Below, piece by piece: positions 26,982-35,695 of a DNA stretch of 64,000 nt (positions are counted from its first letter, which is position 1; the number at the start of each line of letters is the position of its first letter). The notes below the pieces were generated by a model. The model searched no databases. It was not told the DNA's origin and saw only the letters and a list, made by a program, of their open reading frames with translations. The position numbers and the translations under genes are program-made. Source of the stretch: JBFJKD01 sp041600415 (lineage in GTDB: Bacteria > Pseudomonadota > Gammaproteobacteria > Pseudomonadales > Porticoccaceae); contig JBFIKF010000002.1 of the NCBI GenBank assembly GCA_041600415.1, positions 310,001-374,000 on the forward strand. Reading direction: 5' to 3'.

Positions 26982-28154
26982 ATGGCTCCAACAACGGCAC
27001 TGATGAACACCTACGGCACAAGGGCTCTGACCATGGTGCGCGGCTCCGGCGCACACCTCTGGGACGCACAGGGCAACCAATACCTCGACGCCATGTCGGG
27101 CATCGCCGTGTGTGGTCTGGGACACGCGCATCCGGCTGTAACCGAGGCTATTCACGGGCAGGCAGCGGCGCTGGTGCACTGCTCCAATTTGTACAACAAC
27201 CCGGTGCAGGAACAACTCGCGGAAAAACTGCGGGACGTGTCCGCCATGACAAAAAGTTTTTTTGGCAATTCCGGTGCCGAGGCCAACGAGGCCGCCATCA
27301 AACTGGCGCGGCTGTTCGGTCACCAAAAAGGCATTGCCAAACCGACTATTGCAGTCATGGAAAACTCCTTCCACGGACGCACTCTAGCCACACTGAGCGC
27401 CACAGGAAGCCGCAAGGTACAGGCCGGTTTCGAACCGCTGGTCAGTGGTTTTTCCCGGGCCAGATTCAACGATATGGCCGCCCTGGAAGCAATCGCGGAC
27501 AACAATTCCAATGTAGTTGCAGTACTGGTGGAACCCATTCAGGGCGAGGGTGGTATTCGGGTTCCCGCGGCGGATTATTTGCGCAATATTCGAACACTGT
27601 GTGACAAACACGACTGGTTGATGATGCTCGACGAAATCCAGACCGCGAATGGTCGTACTGGCGCTTACTTCAACTACCAGCTACACGATGTGCTACCCGA
27701 CGTCGCGACGGTCGCCAAAGGGCTGGCCAACGGCATGCCCATCGGCGCCTGCCTGGTAAGCGGCAAGGCAGTCGACTTGATGGGTCCTGGCAAACACGGC
27801 TCCACCTTCGGCGGCAATCCGGTTGCCTGCGCGGCGGCGCTCGCCACTATCAACACGATTATCGAAGAAAACCTGTACCAACGGGCGCACATCCTCGGCG
27901 AAAAAATTCGCGCGGCGCTGACCGACAAACTCGCGAACTGCGACCATGTGGTGGCGGTCCGTGGCGCGGGCTTGATGATTGGCATCGAGCTTAATACGCC
28001 CTGCGCGCAGCTAGTCCCACAAGCCGCAGCCAAAGGATTGTTGATTAATGTCACTGCGGAGCGGGTGGTGCGGCTTTTACCACCCCTGATCTTTAGCGAT
28101 GCCCAGGCTGATCAGCTGGTGTCAATCCTAGCCCCTCTGATCGCCAACTTCTGA
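26982..28154 (+). CDS. argD: Acetylornithine aminotransferase
   Basis: ArgD is a PLP-dependent class III transaminase that makes N-acetylornithine; family members also act on succinyldiaminopimelate. The 390 residues show FFGNSGAEANEAAIKLAR near residue 91, FHGRT near 129, the PLP-aspartate motif LMMLDEIQTANGRTG near 215, and the PLP-lysine region ATVAKGLANGMPIGA near 245. The start ATG has no visible ribosome binding site and follows a U-rich tract after the hairpin. It lies 29 bases ahead of argF and is cotranscribed with it. Confidence 0.93.
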   Translation: MAPTTALMNTYGTRALTMVRGSGAHLWDAQGNQYLDAMSGIAVCGLGHAHPAVTEAIHGQAAALVHCSNLYNNPVQEQLAEKLRDVSAMTKSFFGNSGAEANEAAIKLARLFGHQKGIAKPTIAVMENSFHGRTLATLSATGSRKVQAGFEPLVSGFSRARFNDMAALEAIADNNSNVVAVLVEPIQGEGGIRVPAADYLRNIRTLCDKHDWLMMLDEIQTANGRTGAYFNYQLHDVLPDVATVAKGLANGMPIGACLVSGKAVDLMGPGKHGSTFGGNPVACAAALATINTIIEENLYQRAHILGEKIRAALTDKLANCDHVVAVRGAGLMIGIELNTPCAQLVPQAAAKGLLINVTAERVVRLLPPLIFSDAQADQLVSILAPLIANF

Positions 28155-28183
28155 ATCCGCTGGTCGATCCCCGGGAGTTCCCT

Positions 28184-29095
28184 ATGACGCCGAGACATTT
28201 TCTCACCCTTCGCGATCTGTCCACTGCCGAGCTGACCGGTATTATTGAGCGTGCGATGACACTTAAGGCCGCTCACAGGAAAAAGGCTGACAGTGCACCC
28301 CTGGCAGGTAAAGTACTGGGCATGATTTTCGAAAAATCCTCCACCCGCACCCGCGTGTCCTTTGAAGCAGGTATGGCGCAAATGGGCGGGGCTGCACTGT
28401 TTTTATCCCCCGTAGACACTCAGCTCGGCCGCGGCGAACCCGTCGAAGATACCGCACGGGTTATTTCTCGCATGGTCGACATTATTTGCATGCGCACCTT
28501 TGAGCACGCGAAACTGGAAACCTTCGCGCGACACTCCCAGGTACCCGTGATTAACGCGTTGACGGACGACCATCACCCCTGCCAGTTACTGGCGGATATC
28601 CAGACCTATGTCGAACAGCGCGGCGAACTGCGTGGCAAAACGGTGGCCTGGATCGGTGATGGTAACAATATGTGCCACTCCTATATCGACGCCGCCGCCC
28701 TGCTCGGATTCAAACTGAACATTGCCTGTCCGGTTGGCTACGAGCCTGACCCACAACTGGTGGCCGCCAACAGTGAGTGTGTAACCGTTACCCGGGACCC
28801 CAAAGTCGCCGCCACCGGTGCCCATCTGGTGGTTACCGACACCTGGGCTTCAATGGGACAGGAAGACGAAAAACAAAAACGGCTCGACGCATTTGCGGGC
28901 TTTCAGGTCAATCACGCATTGATGGCCCTTGCCGATCCCGATGCCCTGTTTATGCATTGCCTGCCCGCCTATCGCGGCCTGGAAGTCAGTGCTGAGCTCC
29001 TCGAAGACGAACGCTATTCCGTGGTCTGGGAGGAAGCTGAAAATCGCCTGCACGCCCAGAAAGCGCTGATACTGTTTTTGCTCGCCCAAAGGTAA
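28184..29095 (+). CDS. argF: Ornithine carbamoyltransferase
   Basis: ArgF makes citrulline from ornithine and carbamoyl phosphate. The carbamoyl-phosphate motif SSTRTR is at residues 51-56 (EKSSTRTRVSFE), HPCQLLAD near 128, the ornithine-binding WIGDGNNMCHSYI near 155, and the FMHCLPAYRG loop with its catalytic cysteine near 252. Length 303 is usual for the anabolic enzyme. GGGAG stands about eight bases before the ATG. With argG and argD nearby, this is an arginine synthesis cluster. Confidence 0.96.
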   Translation: MTPRHFLTLRDLSTAELTGIIERAMTLKAAHRKKADSAPLAGKVLGMIFEKSSTRTRVSFEAGMAQMGGAALFLSPVDTQLGRGEPVEDTARVISRMVDIICMRTFEHAKLETFARHSQVPVINALTDDHHPCQLLADIQTYVEQRGELRGKTVAWIGDGNNMCHSYIDAAALLGFKLNIACPVGYEPDPQLVAANSECVTVTRDPKVAATGAHLVVTDTWASMGQEDEKQKRLDAFAGFQVNHALMALADPDALFMHCLPAYRGLEVSAELLEDERYSVVWEEAENRLHAQKALILFLLAQR

Positions 29096-29368
29096 TTGAG
29101 AGTTCCCGCTAACCTGACGCAGACTCTGTGTGGCTGGCCCATCGATCATCGCTGGCGAATGCCAGCCCACGAAATTGATGCAACTCCCTGGCGGAACGAC
29201 GTTGCGGTAATTTTATTCCCCGTAGCTCCGTAAATTTAATTGGGATAGATCAAGAAGTCCTCATACCCGCCTTGACAAGCCATTGGTGTTATATGATTCT
29301 GCGTCTTATTGGACGTTGTCCGAACTATTGTCCTGCTTAATCGTGCGCCGGCAGACACTGGAGAAAAA

Positions 29369-30277
29369 ATGAACACACCATCACCCACCGCCCGCAACAG
29401 CGAAGCCTTGTTCCAATCCTATCTGCAGGCACCCAAACTGGCGGTGCCAACCACATTGATTTTCGTGGCGGTGATTGCCGGCATGGTAGCCACCTGGCAC
29501 TACGCCCTCGACGGAACGATTGAGCTGTGGATGGGCAGTATTATCAACGGCCTGCTGAGCTACTGCCTGTTCAGCGTGATTCACGACAGCGCCCATTGCT
29601 CCCTGTCCAGCAACCCGCTGCTCAACGAGGGCATCGGTTCGATTGCGCTGGTATTTCTCTTTCCCTACGCGCCGATGGTGCTGTTGCGCTGGGTGCACAA
29701 CCAGCATCATATTCATGCCAATGGCCCGCAGGATCCGGACATTTATGAACACCAGTCGAAGTGGTGGCAGGTGCCGTTCCGCTGGACCTGTTTTGACGGC
29801 TATTACATCTATTACTTTTTAAAGCACGGCAAAAAAGTGATGAAGAAACACGCCATGGCCCTGATTATTTTTTACAGCCTTCTGGTTGCAGTATTCATCA
29901 CGGCGCTGGTGACTGGTTTCGGATACGAGTTATTAATGCTGTGGTTCATTCCCACCCGCATCGCCCTGTTTATGATTGCGGTGGTATTTGTCATTTTACC
30001 GCACCACCCTGCCATGGTGAGCCAGCAGGAAAACCCCTACATGGCAACCACCATGCGCATGGGCTGGGAATGGCTGTTGACACCCCTGCTGGTTTATCAA
30101 AACTACCACCTGATCCACCATCTGTATCCGGCCATACCGTTTTATAAAATGCACAAGGTTTGGTACCTGAAGTACGACGAATTAAACCAGCACAATCTCA
30201 GTATACAAACAGCGTTCGGCCTGGAACCCTCTAATATGGAGTCCCACCGGCATTTTCACGACCAGGCAGCTACCTGA
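29369..30277 (+). CDS. Membrane fatty acid desaturase-type protein
   Basis: A 302-residue integral membrane di-iron protein. The three histidine boxes of the desaturase/hydroxylase superfamily are present: HDSAHC near residue 73, HNQHHIH near 110 and HLIHHLYP near 250. Four or more hydrophobic helices lie around them. GGAGAAAAA precedes the ATG at 29369-29371. Histidine boxes do not fix the substrate; it could desaturate or hydroxylate a fatty acyl chain, a carotenoid or another lipid. It stands alone, 273 bases after argF. Confidence 0.8.
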   Translation: MNTPSPTARNSEALFQSYLQAPKLAVPTTLIFVAVIAGMVATWHYALDGTIELWMGSIINGLLSYCLFSVIHDSAHCSLSSNPLLNEGIGSIALVFLFPYAPMVLLRWVHNQHHIHANGPQDPDIYEHQSKWWQVPFRWTCFDGYYIYYFLKHGKKVMKKHAMALIIFYSLLVAVFITALVTGFGYELLMLWFIPTRIALFMIAVVFVILPHHPAMVSQQENPYMATTMRMGWEWLLTPLLVYQNYHLIHHLYPAIPFYKMHKVWYLKYDELNQHNLSIQTAFGLEPSNMESHRHFHDQAAT

Positions 30278-30370
30278 TTCAAATTGCCGGAGTGGGGCGA
30301 TTACCACCCGGCAGTGCGAAACGCCCCCGGCGTATGCAGGTAGATTGCCCAATTAAAAACGGTCGGCAAA

Positions 30371-30394
30371 TTGACGTCGGTTGATTGTCGTCAA
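30371..30394. promoter_or_regulatory. 24-base dyad, possible operator
   Basis: TTGACG (30371-30376) and its exact complement CGTCAA (30389-30394) are separated by 12 bases, with a centre-to-centre spacing of 18 bases. It stands about 70 bases ahead of the small ORF at 30466. The shape suits a dimeric regulator binding site, but no regulator gene is adjacent and chance occurrence is possible. Confidence 0.25.
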
Positions 30395-30465
30395 AAACGT
30401 CGCCGCTCTTGCTGGCTGATATCTCTCACCAGTTGTTTTTTAAACCTGCCAGGGGAAGAGTCAAT

Positions 30466-30687
30466 ATGTCGGGCGAATCCAGTTACGCTAAAACCGTGGT
30501 GGCGCAAATTCTGGAAGAAGCCCGGACCCAGCCCACCATGGATCTAGACGCCATGGGTAGAGCGCTTATTCAGGCGGTGGTGGAGCAGTATCTGACCTAC
30601 CGCGACAGCGCCGACGTCGCCCGCGAACTGGAATATCTAGTGGAGTCATTAAACGACGACGACCCGGTGGTGACCCGCGGCTGTTAA
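30466..30687 (+). CDS. Small acidic protein of unknown function
   Basis: A 73-residue, strongly acidic protein that I do not recognise. It starts MSGESSYAKTVVAQILEEAR and has predicted helical segments up to YLVESLNDDDPV; there is no signal peptide or membrane helix. GGGGAAGAG stands seven bases before the ATG at 30466-30468, which supports real translation; the open frame extends 27 codons further upstream without better evidence. It lies between the desaturase and a convergent monooxygenase gene. Confidence 0.6.
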   Translation: MSGESSYAKTVVAQILEEARTQPTMDLDAMGRALIQAVVEQYLTYRDSADVARELEYLVESLNDDDPVVTRGC

Positions 30688-30709
30688 CTTCCCCTCTGGT
30701 TTCCCGCAG

Positions 30710-32212
30710 CTAGCTCAACAGTTCGTATTCGGAAAAATCGGGGACCTCCATCTCCTTGTAAAAGCGGCTCGGGTGCCAGGGATACAGGTTAGGCTTGCCG
30801 CTTTTGTCGATATACCAGCTATTGCATCCCCCCGAAGCCCAGATGGTGCTGCCAACCGCCGCAAACATGGCCTTGTTGAACGCATCAAACGCTGCCTTTT
30901 TCACCACAATACCGGATGATTTTTCAGCCTTGATCTTGTTCAGACACTGAATCATATAGCCGATTTGAACTTCGGTAATAGAGATTAGCGACAGATTACC
31001 CACCGGCCCTGTCGGCCCTTCCAGCATCCAGAAGTTGGGAAATCCAGGTATCGCCATGGCCCGGTGCGCACGGGGCGCGCCGTCCCACATCGCGCTCAAT
31101 TCAACATTGTTCTCGCCATAGACTTTTGCCGGCAGAATAAAATCCGACACCTTGAAGCCGGTGGCCAGCACCAGCACATCCAGTTCGTGCAACCGACCGT
31201 CGTTGGTGCGCACCCCCTGTGGCTCTATCGCCTGTATACCTTCTGTCACCAGCTGCGCATTGTCGCGGCTAATAGCCGGGTAGAAATCCGAGCAGAAAAT
31301 CAGACGTTTGCAGGTCGCCTTATAGCTGGGTGTCAGCTTGGCCCGCAACTCGGGGTCGGGCACCCCCTTGGCCAGAGCTTTGAGACAGGCCTTTTCAATT
31401 TTTTGTTGTTGGGTCACATCGCCCACGGTGGCCTTGGCAAATGTGGTGAGCATCAGGCGTTTGTAAAACCAGGCGAGCACCCTGTGCAATTGCGGGAACG
31501 TGCGCAAAAACCTTTTCCAGGCTGCACTATATTTTTTCTGCGGAAGGGGCGCCATCCAGTGGGGTGTGCGCTGAAACACTGTCATATGCCCCACATTTTT
31601 TGTTATCTCACCGACAATTTGCGCCGCCGTCGAGCCGGTGCCGATAATGCCCACCCGCTTGCCGGCGAGAGATACCGAATCATCCCAGCGGGCGGTATGG
31701 AACATCGGACCCCGAAACGAGTCCAGCCCCGGAATATCCGGATAGGCTGGATGATGCAAAATCCCGGTGGCGGATATTACAAAGTCGTACAACTGCGGCG
31801 CGTGCCCCTCCGCCTGCAACTGCCAATCTGGACCAAGATATTTCAGCTCCGTTACCGGGCTGTTTAACTTCACCACGGACATGACATCGTATTTTTCGGC
31901 AACGTGGTCGATGTAGCGCAGAATTTCCGGCCCGTAGGAAAAGCGATGGGTCCAGTCGGAATTGGGTTCGAATGAATAGGAATACCAGTAGGAAGGCACA
32001 TCGCAGGACAGACCTGGGTAATGATTGTCTCGCCAGGTACCGCCAATTCTGTCCGCTTTCTCGTAGACCACCAGATCCGTGTAACCAGCCTCCCGCAATT
32101 TGATCACGGCGCCGATACCCGATAACCCCGCACCGACAATAGCGATGCGCGGCTGGCGCTGCTCTTTCGCCCAGTTGGTCGTTATGTGTGCATACTCGCC
32201 CTGACTGCCCAT
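30710..32212 (-). CDS. Flavin-containing Baeyer-Villiger-type monooxygenase
   Basis: A 500-residue NADPH/FAD monooxygenase. The FAD Rossmann motif GAGLSGIG is near residue 26, the Baeyer-Villiger fingerprint FRGPMFHTARWD near 150 (pattern FxGxxxHTxxW), and the NADPH Rossmann motif GTGSTAAQ near 171. Such enzymes insert oxygen next to ketones or oxidise soft heteroatoms; the substrate is not readable. The ATG at 32210-32212 has GGGAG upstream; the longer frame to 32287 is rejected. It lies opposite the neighbouring membrane-protein gene. Confidence 0.86.
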   Translation of the reverse strand: MGSQGEYAHITTNWAKEQRQPRIAIVGAGLSGIGAVIKLREAGYTDLVVYEKADRIGGTWRDNHYPGLSCDVPSYWYSYSFEPNSDWTHRFSYGPEILRYIDHVAEKYDVMSVVKLNSPVTELKYLGPDWQLQAEGHAPQLYDFVISATGILHHPAYPDIPGLDSFRGPMFHTARWDDSVSLAGKRVGIIGTGSTAAQIVGEITKNVGHMTVFQRTPHWMAPLPQKKYSAAWKRFLRTFPQLHRVLAWFYKRLMLTTFAKATVGDVTQQQKIEKACLKALAKGVPDPELRAKLTPSYKATCKRLIFCSDFYPAISRDNAQLVTEGIQAIEPQGVRTNDGRLHELDVLVLATGFKVSDFILPAKVYGENNVELSAMWDGAPRAHRAMAIPGFPNFWMLEGPTGPVGNLSLISITEVQIGYMIQCLNKIKAEKSSGIVVKKAAFDAFNKAMFAAVGSTIWASGGCNSWYIDKSGKPNLYPWHPSRFYKEMEVPDFSEYELLS

Positions 32213-32483
32213 GCGTGCTCCCGTTTGTTGTCGATTGCGTGTACGGGGTGCGAGCACCCGTCCAATTGCATTACTCGATAGTGGCAAAGTCTATCCCAAA
32301 TTCCGCTGCACACCCACTTTCCTGTACCATTGCTAATTCAAAATTAAGTAAAAAATTGACATGTGTCATAGGCGCACTCGGGCACTGGCGGTCGGTAAGG
32401 CGCCCAGGGCAAACCTCCCGTCAACGACCCATCGCTCAGACGTACGGATTAAATAGCATCCAATAAGATATAAGGGGCAGGTC

Positions 32484-34010
32484 ATGCTGGTTACGCCCAG
32501 GAACAAACAACGTAATAGCAGCATTTTCCTCAGTATTTTTGGCTTATTTTTTGCGCTACCCGGTTTGGGACTTTTACTATTCAAGTCCGTTCCAGAGTTA
32601 CCGCGCCTGTGGGCCCCGGCGCCGCTCTCTGGGGATGCCCTCGAAGGGCTGATCGCCGCCAGTATCGTCGGTCTGGTATTTTTTATGGTGGGCGCGGGCC
32701 TGGTTTATATGGGTCTGAAAGCACCGACAGATGATCTGGATATGCTCGATAGCGATACACCGTGGCTGGCGCGCAAGGCCTGGGCCTCTCCGGTGGTGCG
32801 CGACAGCTTCGCGATGACCGGCGGTCTGATATGGGGATTTGCCCTGTTCTGGAATCTGGTGTCGGCACCGATCCTGTTCATTATTCCTCGCGAACTTGAC
32901 CAGGGAAATCAGGCTATTTTATTGGCACTGATGTTTCCCATCGCCGGGCTGGCATTACTGTACTGGGCAGTGCACAAAACCCGTGAGTGGCGTCGCTTCG
33001 GCCCGCTGACTGTCACATTAAACCCCTACCCCGGCGCCATCGGCGGACACGTGGCGGGAACGCTACACCTGGCCGCGCCTTTGCCCGCACATACGTTGGT
33101 CACCGTCACACTCAACTGCCTGCACCACTCCCGCAATGGTAAATCGTCGTCGCAAAGTATTCACTGGCAAGAGTCACACAACTTCAAACCCTTGCAAAGT
33201 CGTCGCTCGACCACCGTCAATTTTTTATTTGAGGTTCCAGAACAACTCCCGCCGTCCGAAATACCGGACCGTAATTACTTCGCCTGGACCTTGCAGGTTG
33301 TAGCAGACGTTGCGGGTGTTGATCTCGATCGCCAGGTGGACATACCGGTATTTCCAACTGGCGTTAACGCGGACGGGGCACTGCGTCGTTCTATTGCGCG
33401 AGAAAATCACGCCCGAAAAACCAGTCGCAGCGAGCTCGCCACCAAAACTGCTACGGACACTGCGCTCAGCACAAAAAATGTACCCCACCAAAACCTGTTG
33501 CCCATCAGCCGCGCCGCCCCGTTTGAAATTGTTGGCGCGAACGCACGCATTAATTTTCGCGCCGGATTATTGATGGGAGTGATTTTTATGCTGTTTGGTG
33601 TCGGAATGGGTTACTTTATAGGCTACCTGGAAAATGAATCAATATTTCTTGGGGCGGGAGTTTTGTTTGCCTGCATCGGGTTGCTGATCACCTTTGTCGC
33701 GGTGCGCGCTCGTATTCGCCGTCATCACCTGCGCCTGACCAAGCCAACACTCGAAGTCCACGTCAAAACCTTGTCGGCAACAAAAATTCGCAACATTCCC
33801 TATCAGAACATTCAAACGGTAACCAAAAAATCCGCCGGTTCACTGCAAGCAGGTGGCAAACATTACGAGTTATTCACCCTGAATTTGATGCTCAAAGATG
33901 GCGGAACCGTACGCATCGGCGAAAACCTCAGCCGCCAGCAGGCGCGGCAACTGAGCACCGAACTAAATGTCGCCCTGGGCACCGGGGCAGCATCCAACGA
34001 CGAGACCTGA
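32484..34010 (+). CDS. Polytopic membrane protein of unknown function
   Basis: A 508-residue protein that I do not recognise. Hydrophobic helices lie near residues 13-34, 57-77, 112-134 and 142-162. A large soluble, beta-rich domain follows (about 168-340) that reads like an immunoglobulin- or arrestin-like fold (GGHVAGTLHLAAPLPAHTLV). A second helix pair lies near 357-380 and 384-405, then a basic C-terminal domain. AAGGGGCAG precedes the ATG. The same frame stays open after its TGA up to the SDR gene, noted separately. Confidence 0.65.
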   Translation: MLVTPRNKQRNSSIFLSIFGLFFALPGLGLLLFKSVPELPRLWAPAPLSGDALEGLIAASIVGLVFFMVGAGLVYMGLKAPTDDLDMLDSDTPWLARKAWASPVVRDSFAMTGGLIWGFALFWNLVSAPILFIIPRELDQGNQAILLALMFPIAGLALLYWAVHKTREWRRFGPLTVTLNPYPGAIGGHVAGTLHLAAPLPAHTLVTVTLNCLHHSRNGKSSSQSIHWQESHNFKPLQSRRSTTVNFLFEVPEQLPPSEIPDRNYFAWTLQVVADVAGVDLDRQVDIPVFPTGVNADGALRRSIARENHARKTSRSELATKTATDTALSTKNVPHQNLLPISRAAPFEIVGANARINFRAGLLMGVIFMLFGVGMGYFIGYLENESIFLGAGVLFACIGLLITFVAVRARIRRHHLRLTKPTLEVHVKTLSATKIRNIPYQNIQTVTKKSAGSLQAGGKHYELFTLNLMLKDGGTVRIGENLSRQQARQLSTELNVALGTGAASNDET

Positions 34011-34241
34011 CTGCCCGATGCCAGCGCACTGCCGTTAGCCGATCTGATAAATCGTGTTGGCGACTCCGAAGATCGCAAGGCGATTGTTCATGTGGCACAG
34101 GTAACCTATCGTTGGTATGGCGCAATGTTTCGTTCCCTGCCATTGTATGCGGACGGGACGCAGGTCGATCCGGTAGTTGGGTCAGCTTGCGCGGCAGGCC
34201 TGTATTTATCGAGAACCCACGCAAACAGCAGGAGTATGCAT
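34011..34241 (+). other. Open frame with coding character between the membrane gene and the SDR
   Basis: From the TGA of the membrane-protein gene to the SDR start the same reading frame stays open for 77 codons and is continuous with the SDR frame. The translation reads like protein (for example VAQVTYRWYGAMFRSLPLYA), with a GTG at 34092 as the only early start. No ribosome binding site was found for it. It could be an N-terminal remnant, an extension of the SDR, or chance. Confidence 0.3.
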
Positions 34242-35060
34242 ATGGATTTGAAAAACAAAGTCGTGTTACTGACCGGCGCCGGCGGTGGCATTGGCCAGGC
34301 GCTGGCGAACAAACTGGCCAGCGCGGGCGCCACACTACTGCTCAGCGGTCGCGACCAGAGCGCGCTAAATGCACTACGCAGTACGCTGCCCGGAGAACAT
34401 CGCGTGGTGGTTGCAGATATCACCACGGAAACCGGTCGCAATGCACTGGTGGAAGCGTGCCGTCTATATGCCCGGCCCCTGGATATCCTGATTAATAATG
34501 CCGGGGTCAACCGCTTCGGTCTGTTTCGCCATCTGCGTCAAAGCGACCTGGAAGCCCTGCTGATGACCAATCTGGTCGCGCCCATGCTGTTGACCCGTGC
34601 ACTGCTACCGGCATTGCTCGAAAGAAACCAGGGCTTGATCGTCAATATCGGCTCCACCTTTGGCAGTATTGCCTTTCCCGGTTTCGCGGCCTATAGCGCC
34701 ACCAAGTTTGGCCTGCGCGGTTTTACCGAGGCGCTGCGCCGGGAACTGGATGGCTCCCATGTACAAGCACTATACATCGCGCCCCGCGCCACCCGCACGA
34801 CGTTTAACGCGGGCGCCGTGGACGATCTGAACAAGGCGCTCAAAACCCCCACCGACAAACCGGACAAAGTGGCCTCCGCCATCGTCAAGGCTATTGAGCT
34901 CGAGCGGGCCATCACGCAACTCGGTTGGCGGGAACGACTCTTCTCCCGTATTAACGCGCTGATGCCCCATCGTGTCGATAAGGCGCTGCGCAAAAAATTA
35001 CCGGTGATCAGCCGCTTTGCAAAGCAGGCGACCGCCAGCAAACCGGGTCCCGGACCATGA
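34242..35060 (+). CDS. Short-chain dehydrogenase/reductase
   Basis: A 272-residue classical SDR. The cofactor motif TGAGGGIG is at residues 11-18, NNAG near 86, the catalytic Ser in NIGSTFGS near 137, and YSATK near 152. SDRs reduce or oxidise alcohols and ketones with NAD(P)H; substrate unknown. The ATG at 34242-34244 is favoured because AGGAG (34230-34234) stands seven bases away; the ATG six bases earlier is too close. Near a Baeyer-Villiger enzyme it could supply or remove the ketone, but the genes are not in one operon. Confidence 0.85.
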   Translation: MDLKNKVVLLTGAGGGIGQALANKLASAGATLLLSGRDQSALNALRSTLPGEHRVVVADITTETGRNALVEACRLYARPLDILINNAGVNRFGLFRHLRQSDLEALLMTNLVAPMLLTRALLPALLERNQGLIVNIGSTFGSIAFPGFAAYSATKFGLRGFTEALRRELDGSHVQALYIAPRATRTTFNAGAVDDLNKALKTPTDKPDKVASAIVKAIELERAITQLGWRERLFSRINALMPHRVDKALRKKLPVISRFAKQATASKPGPGP

Positions 35061-35402
35061 TCGCCCCACGGGGGCACTATGCGATGCCGATCTACGGAGC
35101 TTCCCGACACAATCACTACGCACTACTGTGTCAGTCCTGATTCTGCTCGGGCCACCGCGGGCAATCACCGATAATTTCGGGTCATACTCGTGCCCCTGAC
35201 CGACAATCGGGTAACCCACTCGCTGCGCAACACCGTCCAGTGCGCCCCCACCCCGCCCGGTCTGCGTGTCATTCTATCTTTCCCGCCTGTCCAGTCCTGA
35301 CCCCAACACCCCCAGGTCCAGGGGGTTGAAGCCAAGCCTCAAGCCCCCTCCCGGTAAGGGGCCGCTCACCGCGACCGCAGGACCGGCGGTTGATCACATT
35401 TT
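35061..35402. other. Gene-free stretch after the SDR
   Basis: No gene could be supported. A small GC-rich stem lies just after the SDR stop (GCCCC 35063-35067 / GGGGC 35071-35075), without a U-run. A C-rich/G-rich segment near 35310-35360 can form further short stems (CCCCC with GGGGG; GCCCC with GGGGC). It precedes the nrd regulatory region. Confidence 0.4.
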
Positions 35403-35450
35403 TTCATACATATAGTGTTGCAATTCATTTTCATCCACACTATCTTGTGT
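35403..35450 (+). promoter_or_regulatory. nrdAB promoter with two NrdR boxes
   Basis: Box 2 (35435-35450) matches the NrdR consensus ACACWATATATWGTGT at 13 of 16 positions. Box 1 (35403-35418) matches 11 of 16, with its right half perfect. The gap between them is 16 bases, so they lie about three helical turns apart, as in known NrdR targets. A promoter lies among them: TTGCAA (35418-35423), 17 bases, TATCTT (35441-35446). Box 2 therefore covers the -10 and box 1 touches the -35. NrdR is the established repressor of nrd operons. Confidence 0.7.
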
Positions 35451-35695
35451 CACTGGAGAGGTTGGGTACTATATCTGGGGTTTAGAAAACTATACCTAAT
35501 ACAATCGGATAGAGCGGGAAATGATGACGCAGTCGAGCAGAATATTGTATCGCGCTGCCACACAGGGCCTGAAGGCCACGCAACACCGGAAAAGGTACCA
35601 CAACATAACAACAGAGCACTTTGCCACCGGACGTAAAGCGACCGCGCAGCCACACCACACAACAACAAACGATTGATATAGCAGGTAATATTTGT

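Noticed and set aside
29132..29167. Terminator after argF (GGCTGGC / GCCAGCC stem)
   Set aside because: The stem is seven bases with a 22-base loop and no U-run follows.
29272..29297. TTGACA and TATGAT ahead of the desaturase gene, as promoter
   Set aside because: The spacer is 14 bases, too short for a usual sigma-70 promoter; a weaker -10 would be needed. Not claimed as a feature.
35310..35400. Possible cobalamin riboswitch ahead of nrdA
   Set aside because: Stems are short and GC-rich with no B12 box; the reductase is class I and does not need cobalamin. The NrdR pair explains control better.
35415..35636. 73-codon frame in the nrdA leader
   Set aside because: It begins within the NrdR/promoter region and would be interrupted by the transcription start; no ribosome binding site and no protein-like pattern.
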